Origin: JBLIOB01 sp047639575
GTDB taxonomy: Bacteria; Bacteroidota; Bacteroidia; Flavobacteriales_D; Parvicellaceae
NCBI GenBank assembly: GCA_047639575.1
Contig: JBLIOB010000267.1
Span: 1 to 5,966, forward strand
Length of the DNA stretch: 5,966 bases
Reading direction: 5' to 3'
Made by a program: the position numbers and the translations under genes. Positions 1 to 5,966 of the stretch are shown here, piece after piece. Positions within the stretch are counted from its first letter, which is position 1. Each line of letters starts with the position of its first letter. The notes beneath the pieces are model-generated. The model made no database searches, was not told the DNA's origin, and was given only the letters and a program-made list of their open reading frames with translations.

Positions 1-3000
1 TAGGACCAATGCAAGTTTATGCAGAAGATGGAAGCTTTAAAGGAAATCAAACGAATGTGTTCTCTTTGGATAGGTGTAATGCGGTTCCTTCAGTTATGTA
101 CTGTGGAAGCGAGCCTGGAGAGGTGTACAAATCAGTTGACAGTGGAACCACATGGGTAAATGTGTCCTTCGGAATTCCTTCAAATTGGGGAACTTCATCG
201 GTAGCGGTAGATCCATTTAACCCAGACATCGCGTTTGCAGGTGGAGGGGATGATCTATACCAAACAATTGATGGAGGTTTAAATTGGACATTATCCTTTA
301 ATACCGCAGCGTTGAACGCAAATGAGATTCACATTCATCGAACGAATTCTGATACGATTTTAGTTGCTGGAGCTGGGGGTGTCTATAGAAGTGCTGATGG
401 AGGTTCTTCTTGGTCAACCATATTCAACGACCGAGCATTCGATATTCAAGCAAACCCGTTAAACCCGGATAAGCTTTATTTGGTAATGGATAATTTATCT
501 GATGATGTAGCTGACTTTTTTGTTTCTACAGATGGAGGATTCGCATGGGCGCAGCAAACAACTGGATGGTATTCTTCTTCTGATCCTGCAAGAGATTGTT
601 ATGGAGCTAGAATAGCTGTATCTGAAGCTGATACTACTAGAGTATATGCATACTTAATAGGATTATCTAAAGCTGGAGACAGTGGATACATAGGTTTATT
701 CAGAAGTAATGATGGAGGATATTCCTGGACCAACCCGATTGGTCAAATCGGTGGGCCTTATTCTACTGCGATTCCAAATTTAGCCGTTGGATCTGATACT
801 TGGGATTATAATCAAGGTTTTTATAATTGCGCGATTATGGCATCTAATTCGGATGCAGATCAAATTTTAATCGGTGGTTTAAACATGTGGACTTCCGTGG
901 ATTCAGGGGTTACGTTTCAGTGTGTAAATGGATATCAGTGTAATAGTTTTGATATGCATGTAGATATGCAAGATTTTCGAGCATTTGGAAATGAGTATTG
1001 GGCGTCTACAGATGGAGGGATTTATAAATCCACTGATTTCTTTAATTCACAGCCTTCAGTACAGATGACTGGAATTCATGGCTCTGACTTTTGGGGATTT
1101 GGTACAGGTTGGAACTACGATATCTTAGTTGGAGGATTATATCACAACGGTAACGCTGCGTATTATCAAGACTATGCGCCAGGTCAGTTTTTAAATCTTG
1201 GCGGAGGAGAAGCTCCAACCGGCTATGTAAACCCAGGAACCGAAAGACAAGTTTATACTTCAGATGTAGGTAGTAAGATTCTTCCGGAGAACATCGGTGA
1301 TCCAATTATCAATGCATCAATGGGAATTGCACCTAATGAAAGCTACTGGGCTGCTGAATCTTCTGAGATGGAATTTCATCCAAACTGTTACAACATTATT
1401 TATTTAGGTAAAGACAATCAAATAATGAAAAGTACCGATGGTGGAGGATTGTATTCTGTTCTGTATTCTGGACTTGCTGGTGCGACTATTACGTATTTAG
1501 AAATCTCAAGAAAGAATCCGGAGAAACAATATGCTATTATTAGAAATGGAAGTGTTTCCGCAATCCTGAAAACATTTAATGATTGGAGTACGGTTGTAAC
1601 CGTGGCAGTTCCTTCAGTAGGTTCACATGCGCTTATCACATTAGATCCTAAAGATGATGATCATTTATGGGTGGCGATGGCATATGGTTCAAATGGAAAC
1701 AAAATTTATGAATCTTTTAATGGAGGCATTGCTTGGACAAACATTACTAGTCCTGAATTAGATGGTCAATCAATTCATTCAATATTTCATGTAGGTGGAA
1801 CGGATGGGGGAGTATATGTGGGCACGAACCTCTCTGTTTATTATCGAAACAATACAATGACTAATTGGACTGTAGATGATGCTGGCTTACCAGCTAAGAT
1901 TTCAACAGACATTCTAAAGCCTTTTTATAGAGATGGCAAAATCAGAATGGCCAGTTATGGAAAAGGAATATGGGAAAGTCCGCTATTTGAAATACCTACT
2001 GAGCCAATTGCGGAAATAATGGTCAATTCATTGCAAGCATTATGTGCGGTCGACACTTTCTATTTTGATGATCATTCTATGTTAAACCACAATAGTGCAT
2101 CATGGTCATGGACGTTCCAAAATGCTAATATTAGCACTTCAAACCTTAGAAACCCTGCAGTCCAATTCAATGGTGTAGGAACACATTTAGTAACCCTTAC
2201 TGTTATGGATGTAGGTGCGAATAGCAGCTCAGATTCATTATACATTAATATTAATACTCCGGCTGGAGTGGATATTGCAGAGGATTTTGAAACCGTGTTT
2301 CCTCCAGCAGAATGGAGTGGGGCTTCAACAGGAAATCTGAATTGGGAACAAACTTCTAATGCAGGTGGGTTTGGATTAAGTCCAACTTGCATGATGGTTG
2401 ACAATTACAATGTGTATGGTTGGGGAGACCATTGCGATATTATTGCTCCCTTGGATTTCACCACTGCACCTAATGGTTGGCTTAGCTTCGATGTTGCTTA
2501 CGCTAGATATAGTGGCGGAAATAAAGACTCTTTAGAAGTGTTGGTCTCAGATGATTGTGGAATATCCTGGACTTCAGTTTACTTTAAGTCTGATGCTGAT
2601 TTGCCGACTGCTCCTGATTATTCAGCTGGTCAGTTTATTCCAGCATCAAGTGAATGGAGAAAGGACTCTATTGACCTAGCTAGTTATGTTGGAGTGGATA
2701 ATTTAAGAGTTGCATTTAGAAATTACGGAGGTTATGGGCAAGCACTTTACGTTGACAATATAAATCTTGGAGGAAGCCCAATAAGCATAGAAGAAAATGA
2801 GCAACCGTTTTTCCAAGTATATCCAAATCCAATTAGTGCAGATCAAGAAATACGGATTAGCACTTCAGATGTAGGAAAAATGAGATTTAGCTTATTTAGT
2901 TCGGAAGGGAAATTGAAATATGATAAGTCTCAAGACTTAGCCCAGCCAGTGGACCTAAAGTCACTTCATCTAGCTACCGGATTGTATTTGTATACAGTTA

Positions 3001-3044
3001 AAACGGAAGGATTCTTTTATAAAGGCAGAATCGTAATTAAGTGA
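1..3044 (+). CDS. Large T9SS-secreted Asp-box beta-propeller protein with PKD and jelly-roll domains (5'-truncated)
   Basis: This is the C-terminal part of a large exported, probably cell-surface or secreted protein. The frame is open to the left edge with no stop, and no signal peptide follows the first visible Met (base 9), so the true start lies upstream. Numbering from that Met (1011 residues), Asp-box motifs (S-x-D-x-G-x-x-W or variants) begin near 42, 86, 128, 173, 233, 296, 333, 475 and 569, as in BNR/sortilin-like (Vps10-type) propellers. Residues about 665-750 look like a PKD domain (SWSWTF, then a GTHLVTLTV strand). Residues about 755-921 resemble the jelly-roll 'choice-of-anchor J' type (EDFE start, LYVDNI end). 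Residues 934-1011 form a type A T9SS sorting domain (VYPNP at 937-941, LATGLYLYTV, ending RIVIK). In this family the sorting domain directs outer-membrane export and is then usually removed. Substrate and function are unknown; adhesion or glycan binding is a guess. No catalytic residues were recognised. Confidence 0.9.
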   Translation, partial: GPMQVYAEDGSFKGNQTNVFSLDRCNAVPSVMYCGSEPGEVYKSVDSGTTWVNVSFGIPSNWGTSSVAVDPFNPDIAFAGGGDDLYQTIDGGLNWTLSFNTAALNANEIHIHRTNSDTILVAGAGGVYRSADGGSSWSTIFNDRAFDIQANPLNPDKLYLVMDNLSDDVADFFVSTDGGFAWAQQTTGWYSSSDPARDCYGARIAVSEADTTRVYAYLIGLSKAGDSGYIGLFRSNDGGYSWTNPIGQIGGPYSTAIPNLAVGSDTWDYNQGFYNCAIMASNSDADQILIGGLNMWTSVDSGVTFQCVNGYQCNSFDMHVDMQDFRAFGNEYWASTDGGIYKSTDFFNSQPSVQMTGIHGSDFWGFGTGWNYDILVGGLYHNGNAAYYQDYAPGQFLNLGGGEAPTGYVNPGTERQVYTSDVGSKILPENIGDPIINASMGIAPNESYWAAESSEMEFHPNCYNIIYLGKDNQIMKSTDGGGLYSVLYSGLAGATITYLEISRKNPEKQYAIIRNGSVSAILKTFNDWSTVVTVAVPSVGSHALITLDPKDDDHLWVAMAYGSNGNKIYESFNGGIAWTNITSPELDGQSIHSIFHVGGTDGGVYVGTNLSVYYRNNTMTNWTVDDAGLPAKISTDILKPFYRDGKIRMASYGKGIWESPLFEIPTEPIAEIMVNSLQALCAVDTFYFDDHSMLNHNSASWSWTFQNANISTSNLRNPAVQFNGVGTHLVTLTVMDVGANSSSDSLYININTPAGVDIAEDFETVFPPAEWSGASTGNLNWEQTSNAGGFGLSPTCMMVDNYNVYGWGDHCDIIAPLDFTTAPNGWLSFDVAYARYSGGNKDSLEVLVSDDCGISWTSVYFKSDADLPTAPDYSAGQFIPASSEWRKDSIDLASYVGVDNLRVAFRNYGGYGQALYVDNINLGGSPISIEENEQPFFQVYPNPISADQEIRISTSDVGKMRFSLFSSEGKLKYDKSQDLAQPVDLKSLHLATGLYLYTVKTEGFFYKGRIVIK

Positions 3045-3045
3045 T

Positions 3046-3507
3046 TTAATAGTCGAAAGCGAATTGACCATTTTTAAAATGGAAGCTCCATAAATTAAGG
3101 CTATCTACTTGCTTTCCATTTAGTTTACCAGCAGTCCATTCTCCAAGTTCGCTAAATACTTTAATTAAAGCAGCATCTAAATCATCTTGTCCAGTAGAGT
3201 GATCAATTTGTGCACTTACCATTTTACCTTCGCAACTAACGTAGGTATTTAGCATGCATTTCTTTTTTGAAAACTTAGGATTGTCTTTTAAATATTGGAC
3301 CTTATCGTTAATCAGTTCAGCAATTTCATCCTTTGTTTTTGGACATTTTGCTTTTACTTGATCACCAAAAGATGGAAATAAGGAGTAGACTGCTTTCTTA
3401 TCACAAATCCCTTCGATCTTCTTTTTCATTTGAACTGTTGCAACCATTTGAGCTTGGAGCTGGGTTGTTAATAAAAGAAGAGTAATAATTCCTAAGATAA
3501 ATTTCAT
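3046..3507 (-). CDS. Small secreted protein with TonB-C-like C-terminal region, function unknown
   Basis: The product is 153 residues. Residues 1-19 form a classical signal peptide (MKF, hydrophobic ILGIITLLLL, cleavage probably after Ala19 in LQAQ), so it should be periplasmic or secreted. Residues about 84-147 resemble the TonB C-terminal fold seen in many stand-alone Bacteroidota proteins: a strand around TYVSCEGKMVSAQID, a helix (DDLDAALIKVFSEL), then GEWTAGKLNGKQVDS and WSFHFKNG. There are four Cys after the signal peptide (35, 55, 84, 92), which could form two disulfides. No transmembrane anchor or proline-rich spacer is present, so it is not an ordinary energy-transducing TonB. The start at 3507 is preferred because it opens directly on the signal peptide. 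An in-frame ATG at 3612 would add 35 residues, bury the signal peptide and overlap menB. It lies 49 bases after menB on the same strand and is probably cotranscribed. I do not recognise a specific gene; the domain call is by pattern only. Confidence 0.8.
   Translation of the reverse strand: MKFILGIITLLLLTTQLQAQMVATVQMKKKIEGICDKKAVYSLFPSFGDQVKAKCPKTKDEIAELINDKVQYLKDNPKFSKKKCMLNTYVSCEGKMVSAQIDHSTGQDDLDAALIKVFSELGEWTAGKLNGKQVDSLNLWSFHFKNGQFAFDY
3077..3121. other. Imperfect inverted repeat near the convergent gene ends (possible weak hairpin)
   Basis: AAATGGAAGC at 3077-3086 is complementary to GCTTTCCATTT at 3111-3121 with one bulged T, giving a ten-pair stem around a 24-base loop. It lies about 30 bases past the stop of the plus-strand gene and inside the 3' end of the minus-strand gene. 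There is no clean T-run after it on either strand (plus side reads AGTTTACC), so it is not a convincing intrinsic terminator. It is recorded because the two convergent genes leave no other room for one. Confidence 0.2.
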
Positions 3508-3556
3508 GGGTAGTGCTGTGTTTAGAAGCATTAAGATACATAATCTGGAAACTTCG

Positions 3557-4420
3557 TTACGGCAACCACTTAATCTCAGAGAAATCTGGTTTTCTTTTTT
3601 CCAAGAATGCATTTCTGCCTTCTTCAGCTTCGTCAGTCATGTAGGCAAGTCTGGTTGCCTCACCAGCAAATACTTGTTGTCCAACCATTCCATCATCGGT
3701 CAGGTTCATTGAGAATTTCAACATTTTGATGGATGTAGGAGATTTACCCAATACTTCTTGAGCCCATTGATAGGCAGTATCTTCAAGTTCAGCATGAGGT
3801 ACAACCGCATTGACCATTCCCATATCAAAAGCTTCTTGGGCCGAGTAGTTTCTTCCTAAAAAGAAGATTTCTCTTGCTTTTTTCTGACCCACCATTTTAG
3901 CTAAATAAGCTGATCCATAACCACCATCAAAACTAGTGACGTCAGCATCTGTTTGCTTAAATATCGCATGTTCTTTACTAGCTAAAGTCATATCACAAAC
4001 AACATGTAAACTATGTCCACCGCCAACAGCCCAACCTGGTACTACAGCTATAACCACCTTCGGCATGAACCTAATTTGGCGCTGAACTTCCAGTATATTT
4101 AATCGATGTTGACCATCTTGACCAATATATCCTTGCCGACCTCTAGCGCTTTGATCTCCTCCACTACAGAAAGAATAAACACCATCTTTAGTAGAAGGTC
4201 CTTCACCTGAAAGCAGCACTACGCCTATACTTGTGTCTTCTTGCGCATCCCAAAAAGCTTGGATTAATTCGCTGGTAGTATTAGGTCTAAAAGCGTTTCT
4301 AATATTCGGTCTGTTAAAAGCGATTCGCGCTACACCATTACTTTTTTTGTAAGTAATGTCTTCAAATTCTTTTCCGTTTCTAACTGCCGGAAGGACGTTT
4401 TGCCAGTTAATTTCGCTCAT
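3557..4420 (-). CDS. menB: 1,4-dihydroxy-2-naphthoyl-CoA synthase (MenB), aspartate-containing class
   Basis: This cytoplasmic crotonase-family enzyme cyclises o-succinylbenzoyl-CoA to 1,4-dihydroxy-2-naphthoyl-CoA in menaquinone synthesis. It is full length at 287 residues. MenB hallmarks are RNAFRP (41-46, with the Arg equivalent to E. coli Arg45), CSGGDQ (85-90), the glycine-rich GWAVGGGHSLH (129-139) that helps build the oxyanion hole, SFDGGYG (163-169) with catalytic-position Ser163 and Asp165, LAYMTDEA (258-265) with Tyr260, and the C-terminal EGRNAFLEKRKPDF. The motif FKQTDAD places Asp158 where E. coli MenB has Gly156. That Gly marks enzymes using bound bicarbonate, whereas the Asp, as in Mycobacterium tuberculosis MenB, supplies the carboxylate internally. 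The start is the only sensible ATG; upstream sequence is AT-rich with no Shine-Dalgarno. It sits 28 bases after the DUF1499 lipoprotein gene on the same strand. No other men gene is in the window. Confidence 0.97.
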   Translation of the reverse strand: MSEINWQNVLPAVRNGKEFEDITYKKSNGVARIAFNRPNIRNAFRPNTTSELIQAFWDAQEDTSIGVVLLSGEGPSTKDGVYSFCSGGDQSARGRQGYIGQDGQHRLNILEVQRQIRFMPKVVIAVVPGWAVGGGHSLHVVCDMTLASKEHAIFKQTDADVTSFDGGYGSAYLAKMVGQKKAREIFFLGRNYSAQEAFDMGMVNAVVPHAELEDTAYQWAQEVLGKSPTSIKMLKFSMNLTDDGMVGQQVFAGEATRLAYMTDEAEEGRNAFLEKRKPDFSEIKWLP

Positions 4421-4448
4421 GTTTCAATCTTAATAAAGGTAAAGTTAG

Positions 4449-4895
4449 CTAATCAGCTAAATACATTCCTTTTAATTTTTTCATCCGTTTGTAATTCACA
4501 CCATTATCTCCGTATCCGATTCTAGAAGCTGATCTGAAATGAATCAATTTAGTATCGTTTTCAAAGAAAAATTCCACGTCATCCCTATACTTCATCCAAC
4601 CGGTTGTAAATACCGCATGGATATAGTTTTCAGTATTGCTAACTACTTTTGTAGCTCCAAAAGCTGTAATAATTTTTTCAATTTTGGTTTTAGCCGAGTC
4701 TTTATCTTCAAACGACCAAGGAGCCATATAATGGATTTTATCTGTGGGGTCAGCCTGACTGGAAATGCAATTTGGAGATTTCGGAACCGACTTTAGCGCT
4801 CCTTGGTCACTGATTCCAAGTCCTTTAGGTGTTCCGCAACTGGCTAAGTATCCTAGCATTACAATTAGTAATATTGGTGTTATTATTTTATTCAT
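4449..4895 (-). CDS. DUF1499 family lipoprotein
   Basis: The product is 148 residues. It begins with a lipoprotein signal peptide: MNKI, a hydrophobic stretch to residue 16, then the lipobox Leu17-Ala18-Ser19-Cys20, with Cys20 the predicted lipidated residue. The rest matches the DUF1499 pattern: SPNCISSQA (40-48), a helix over about 64-80, YIHAVF (91-96), the conserved RDDVEFFF (104-111), and RSASRIGYGDNGVN (121-134) followed by RMKKLKG. Family members occur widely in bacteria and plastid-bearing eukaryotes, and their biochemical role is not established as far as I know. It should sit in the inner or outer membrane facing the periplasm. I see no acidic surface-export signal after Cys20 (next residues GTPKG), so a periplasm-facing position is slightly favoured. 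It is the first gene of the minus-strand cluster with menB, and a candidate promoter lies just upstream. The family call is strong; the function is unknown. Confidence 0.9.
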   Translation of the reverse strand: MNKIITPILLIVMLGYLASCGTPKGLGISDQGALKSVPKSPNCISSQADPTDKIHYMAPWSFEDKDSAKTKIEKIITAFGATKVVSNTENYIHAVFTTGWMKYRDDVEFFFENDTKLIHFRSASRIGYGDNGVNYKRMKKLKGMYLAD

Positions 4896-4932
4896 TTAAC
4901 AAGCTCTGCGTTATTCAAGGGCAAAGCGACTG

Positions 4933-4963
4933 CAAAAATAATTTTAATGATGACAGCGAGAAA
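4933..4963 (-). promoter_or_regulatory. Candidate Bacteroidota promoter for the lipoprotein-menB cluster
   Basis: Read on the minus strand, 4940-4933 is TATTTTTG, an exact match to the Bacteroidota -7 consensus TAnnTTTG. Nineteen bases upstream, 4963-4960 reads TTTC, three of four bases of the -33 element TTTG. Transcription would begin near 4926-4928 and leave a leader of roughly 30 bases before the ATG at 4895. The position and spacing fit well, but in AT-rich DNA such matches also arise by chance. Confidence 0.4.
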
Positions 4964-4972
4964 ATAAACTTG
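4942..4972 (+). promoter_or_regulatory. Candidate weak promoter for the DUF4846 gene
   Basis: On the plus strand, 4965-4972 is TAAACTTG, one mismatch from the Bacteroidota -7 consensus TAnnTTTG. The -33 position 19 bases upstream, 4942-4945, reads TTTT against TTTG. The leader to the ATG at 5005 would be about 25 bases. It overlaps the opposing candidate promoter almost completely, so the two would compete for RNA polymerase if both are real. Confidence 0.25.
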
Positions 4973-5004
4973 TTCCTTTTTCTAAAATCAAGCATTCTAT
5001 TTAC

Positions 5005-5966
5005 ATGATGAAATCATTTTTCTATTTGTTAGTTATAACACTCGGTGTTCAAGCATGTTCACAAGTGCCTGTACCAAACGGAAGTAAATTAAAGAAATCT
5101 ACCTCTTTAGATAGTATTATATCAAACGTGGTATCCGCGTATGACACAGTGCCTATCCAGGAGCCTAAACTAGATTCAACTCGAATGAATTATTCGTGGC
5201 TGGCTGATTATAATATTGAAAATACGCTAGCAAATAGGGTAGATGTTCCGTCTGGATATTACCGAACAAAAGTTGATTCTGCCTCTTTTAAAAATTGGTT
5301 GAGACATATCCCATTGAAACCTGGTTTACCAAACATTAAGCTATATAACAAAGAAGATAAGTGGAGTCAAGATATTCATGTCGGGGTGGTTGATATGGAT
5401 GTTGACGAAGTCGATCTACAACAATGCGCAGATGCCGTGATGCGCCTTAAAGCTGAATATCATTATCAGCGTAAAGAATATGATAAAATTCACTTTAATT
5501 ATATGTGTGGGGATGCGGTTAATTATAATGATTGGATAGGAGGGAAGAAGCCTGTTCCAGTTAACCATTCAGTTATTTGGAAGACTTGTTCTAACTGCGA
5601 TGATTCATATAAAAGTTTTAGAAAATACTTATTCCAAATTTATAATTACGCAGGAACTATATCTCTTGCTCGCGAACTTCAATTGAAAGAATGGAGCGAG
5701 ATAGAGATAGGAGATGTGGTTATTCAGGGCGGCTCTCCGGGACACGCAATTGCGGTTGTAGATGTAGCTACAAATCCAGAGACTGGCGATCGAGTATTTC
5801 TATTGGCACAAAGTTATATGCCTGCTCAGGAATCTCATGTTTTGAAAAATTTTTCTAATAAAGAGTTATCGCCATGGTATAGCGTTTCCGAGGTTGGAGC
5901 AAGTACGTTCTATACGCCAGAATGGTCTTTTCCACAGCCAGCGTTACGGGCTTATGTGGGAGAGTA
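5005..5966 (+). CDS. DUF4846 domain lipoprotein (3' end at or just past the window edge)
   Basis: An open frame starts at ATG-ATG (5005/5008) and gives 320 residues before the sequence stops with the two bases TA. It opens with a signal sequence (KSFFYLLVITLGVQAC); Val15-Gln16-Ala17-Cys18 is an acceptable, though not perfect, lipobox. Residues about 22-68 are a polar linker. From about residue 74 to the end it fits the Bacteroidota DUF4846 family: NRVDVPSGYYR, WLRHIPLKPG, IHVGVVDMDV, DLQQCADAVMRLKAEY (137-152), YKSFRKYL, EIGDVVIQGGSPGHAIAVVDV (234-254), FLLAQSYMPAQ (265-275), SPWY and the typical C-terminal TPEWSF. Family members end soon after that motif, so the trailing TA is probably the start of a TAA or TAG stop. 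Function is unknown; a papain-like fold is possible from Cys141 and His247 (inference). Cys195 and Cys198 form a CSNC pair that may be a disulfide. It is transcribed away from the menB cluster. Confidence 0.88.
   Translation, partial: MMKSFFYLLVITLGVQACSQVPVPNGSKLKKSTSLDSIISNVVSAYDTVPIQEPKLDSTRMNYSWLADYNIENTLANRVDVPSGYYRTKVDSASFKNWLRHIPLKPGLPNIKLYNKEDKWSQDIHVGVVDMDVDEVDLQQCADAVMRLKAEYHYQRKEYDKIHFNYMCGDAVNYNDWIGGKKPVPVNHSVIWKTCSNCDDSYKSFRKYLFQIYNYAGTISLARELQLKEWSEIEIGDVVIQGGSPGHAIAVVDVATNPETGDRVFLLAQSYMPAQESHVLKNFSNKELSPWYSVSEVGASTFYTPEWSFPQPALRAYVGE

Noticed and set aside
47..2404. Several antisense open frames of 60-110 codons inside the large plus-strand gene (47-229, 1042-1305, 1418-1639, 2072-2404)
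   Set aside because: They lie opposite a well-supported coding frame, show no recognisable motif or signal peptide, and their composition reads as the reverse of the real gene.
2130..2866. A twelve-base direct repeat (ATTAGCACTTCA) in the large plus-strand gene
   Set aside because: The two copies fall in unrelated domains and encode similar Ile-Ser-Thr-Ser segments; no flanking similarity suggests duplication.
3068..3082. Perfect palindrome CCATTTTTAAAATGG as a terminator
   Set aside because: The loop would be too small for the full stem, the stem is AT-rich, no T-run follows, and it lies in coding sequence.
3508..3612. N-terminal extension of the small secreted protein from the ATG at 3612
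   Set aside because: It would place 35 polar residues before a good signal peptide and overlap the menB 3' end; the ATG at 3507 is the natural start.
3506..4796. Plus-strand open frames at 3506-3712 and 4539-4796
   Set aside because: Both are the complement of conserved protein sequence (menB and the DUF1499 gene) and encode nothing recognisable.
4898..4974. Six-base inverted repeat AACAAG / CTTGTT flanking the divergent intergenic region
   Set aside because: The halves are short and 65 bases apart; this is expected by chance in AT-rich DNA and does not look like an operator.

Overview
The window looks like a chromosomal segment of a member of the Bacteroidota, most likely Flavobacteriales or a close relative. 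The evidence is a large secreted protein ending in a type IX secretion (T9SS) type A sorting domain, lipoproteins and a Gln-Ala-Gln type signal peptide of the Bacteroidota kind, no Shine-Dalgarno sequences before the starts, AT-rich DNA, and a MenB whose sequence and C-terminus resemble flavobacterial homologues. I see no insertion sequence, phage gene, tRNA, rRNA or CRISPR array.

Layout. Bases 1-3044 (+) hold the 3' part of a very large exported protein. It has a beta-propeller region with Asp-box (BNR/sortilin-like) repeats, a PKD domain, a jelly-roll 'choice-of-anchor J' type domain and the T9SS sorting domain; its start and signal peptide lie left of the window. One base after its stop, a three-gene minus-strand cluster ends. 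Read in its own direction, the cluster runs: a DUF1499 lipoprotein (4895-4449), menB for menaquinone synthesis (4420-3557), and a small secreted protein with a TonB-C-like C-terminus (3507-3046). The gaps of 28 and 49 bases suggest one transcript. A 109-base divergent intergenic region (4896-5004) carries plausible Bacteroidota-type promoters facing both ways. To its right is a DUF4846 lipoprotein gene (from 5005, +) that runs to the window edge and may end with the very next base.

How the genes relate. MenB is the only enzyme with a firmly assigned reaction: it closes the naphthoate ring on the way to menaquinone, the usual respiratory quinone in this phylum. The other four products are all predicted to be exported: two lipoproteins, one periplasmic or secreted protein and one T9SS cargo. 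No shared pathway is evident. The window reads as an ordinary core-genome stretch rather than a new defence or mobile system. The most interesting points are the internal aspartate that marks MenB as the bicarbonate-independent class, a possible papain-like Cys/His arrangement in the DUF4846 protein, and the extremely compact convergent junction at 3042-3048.
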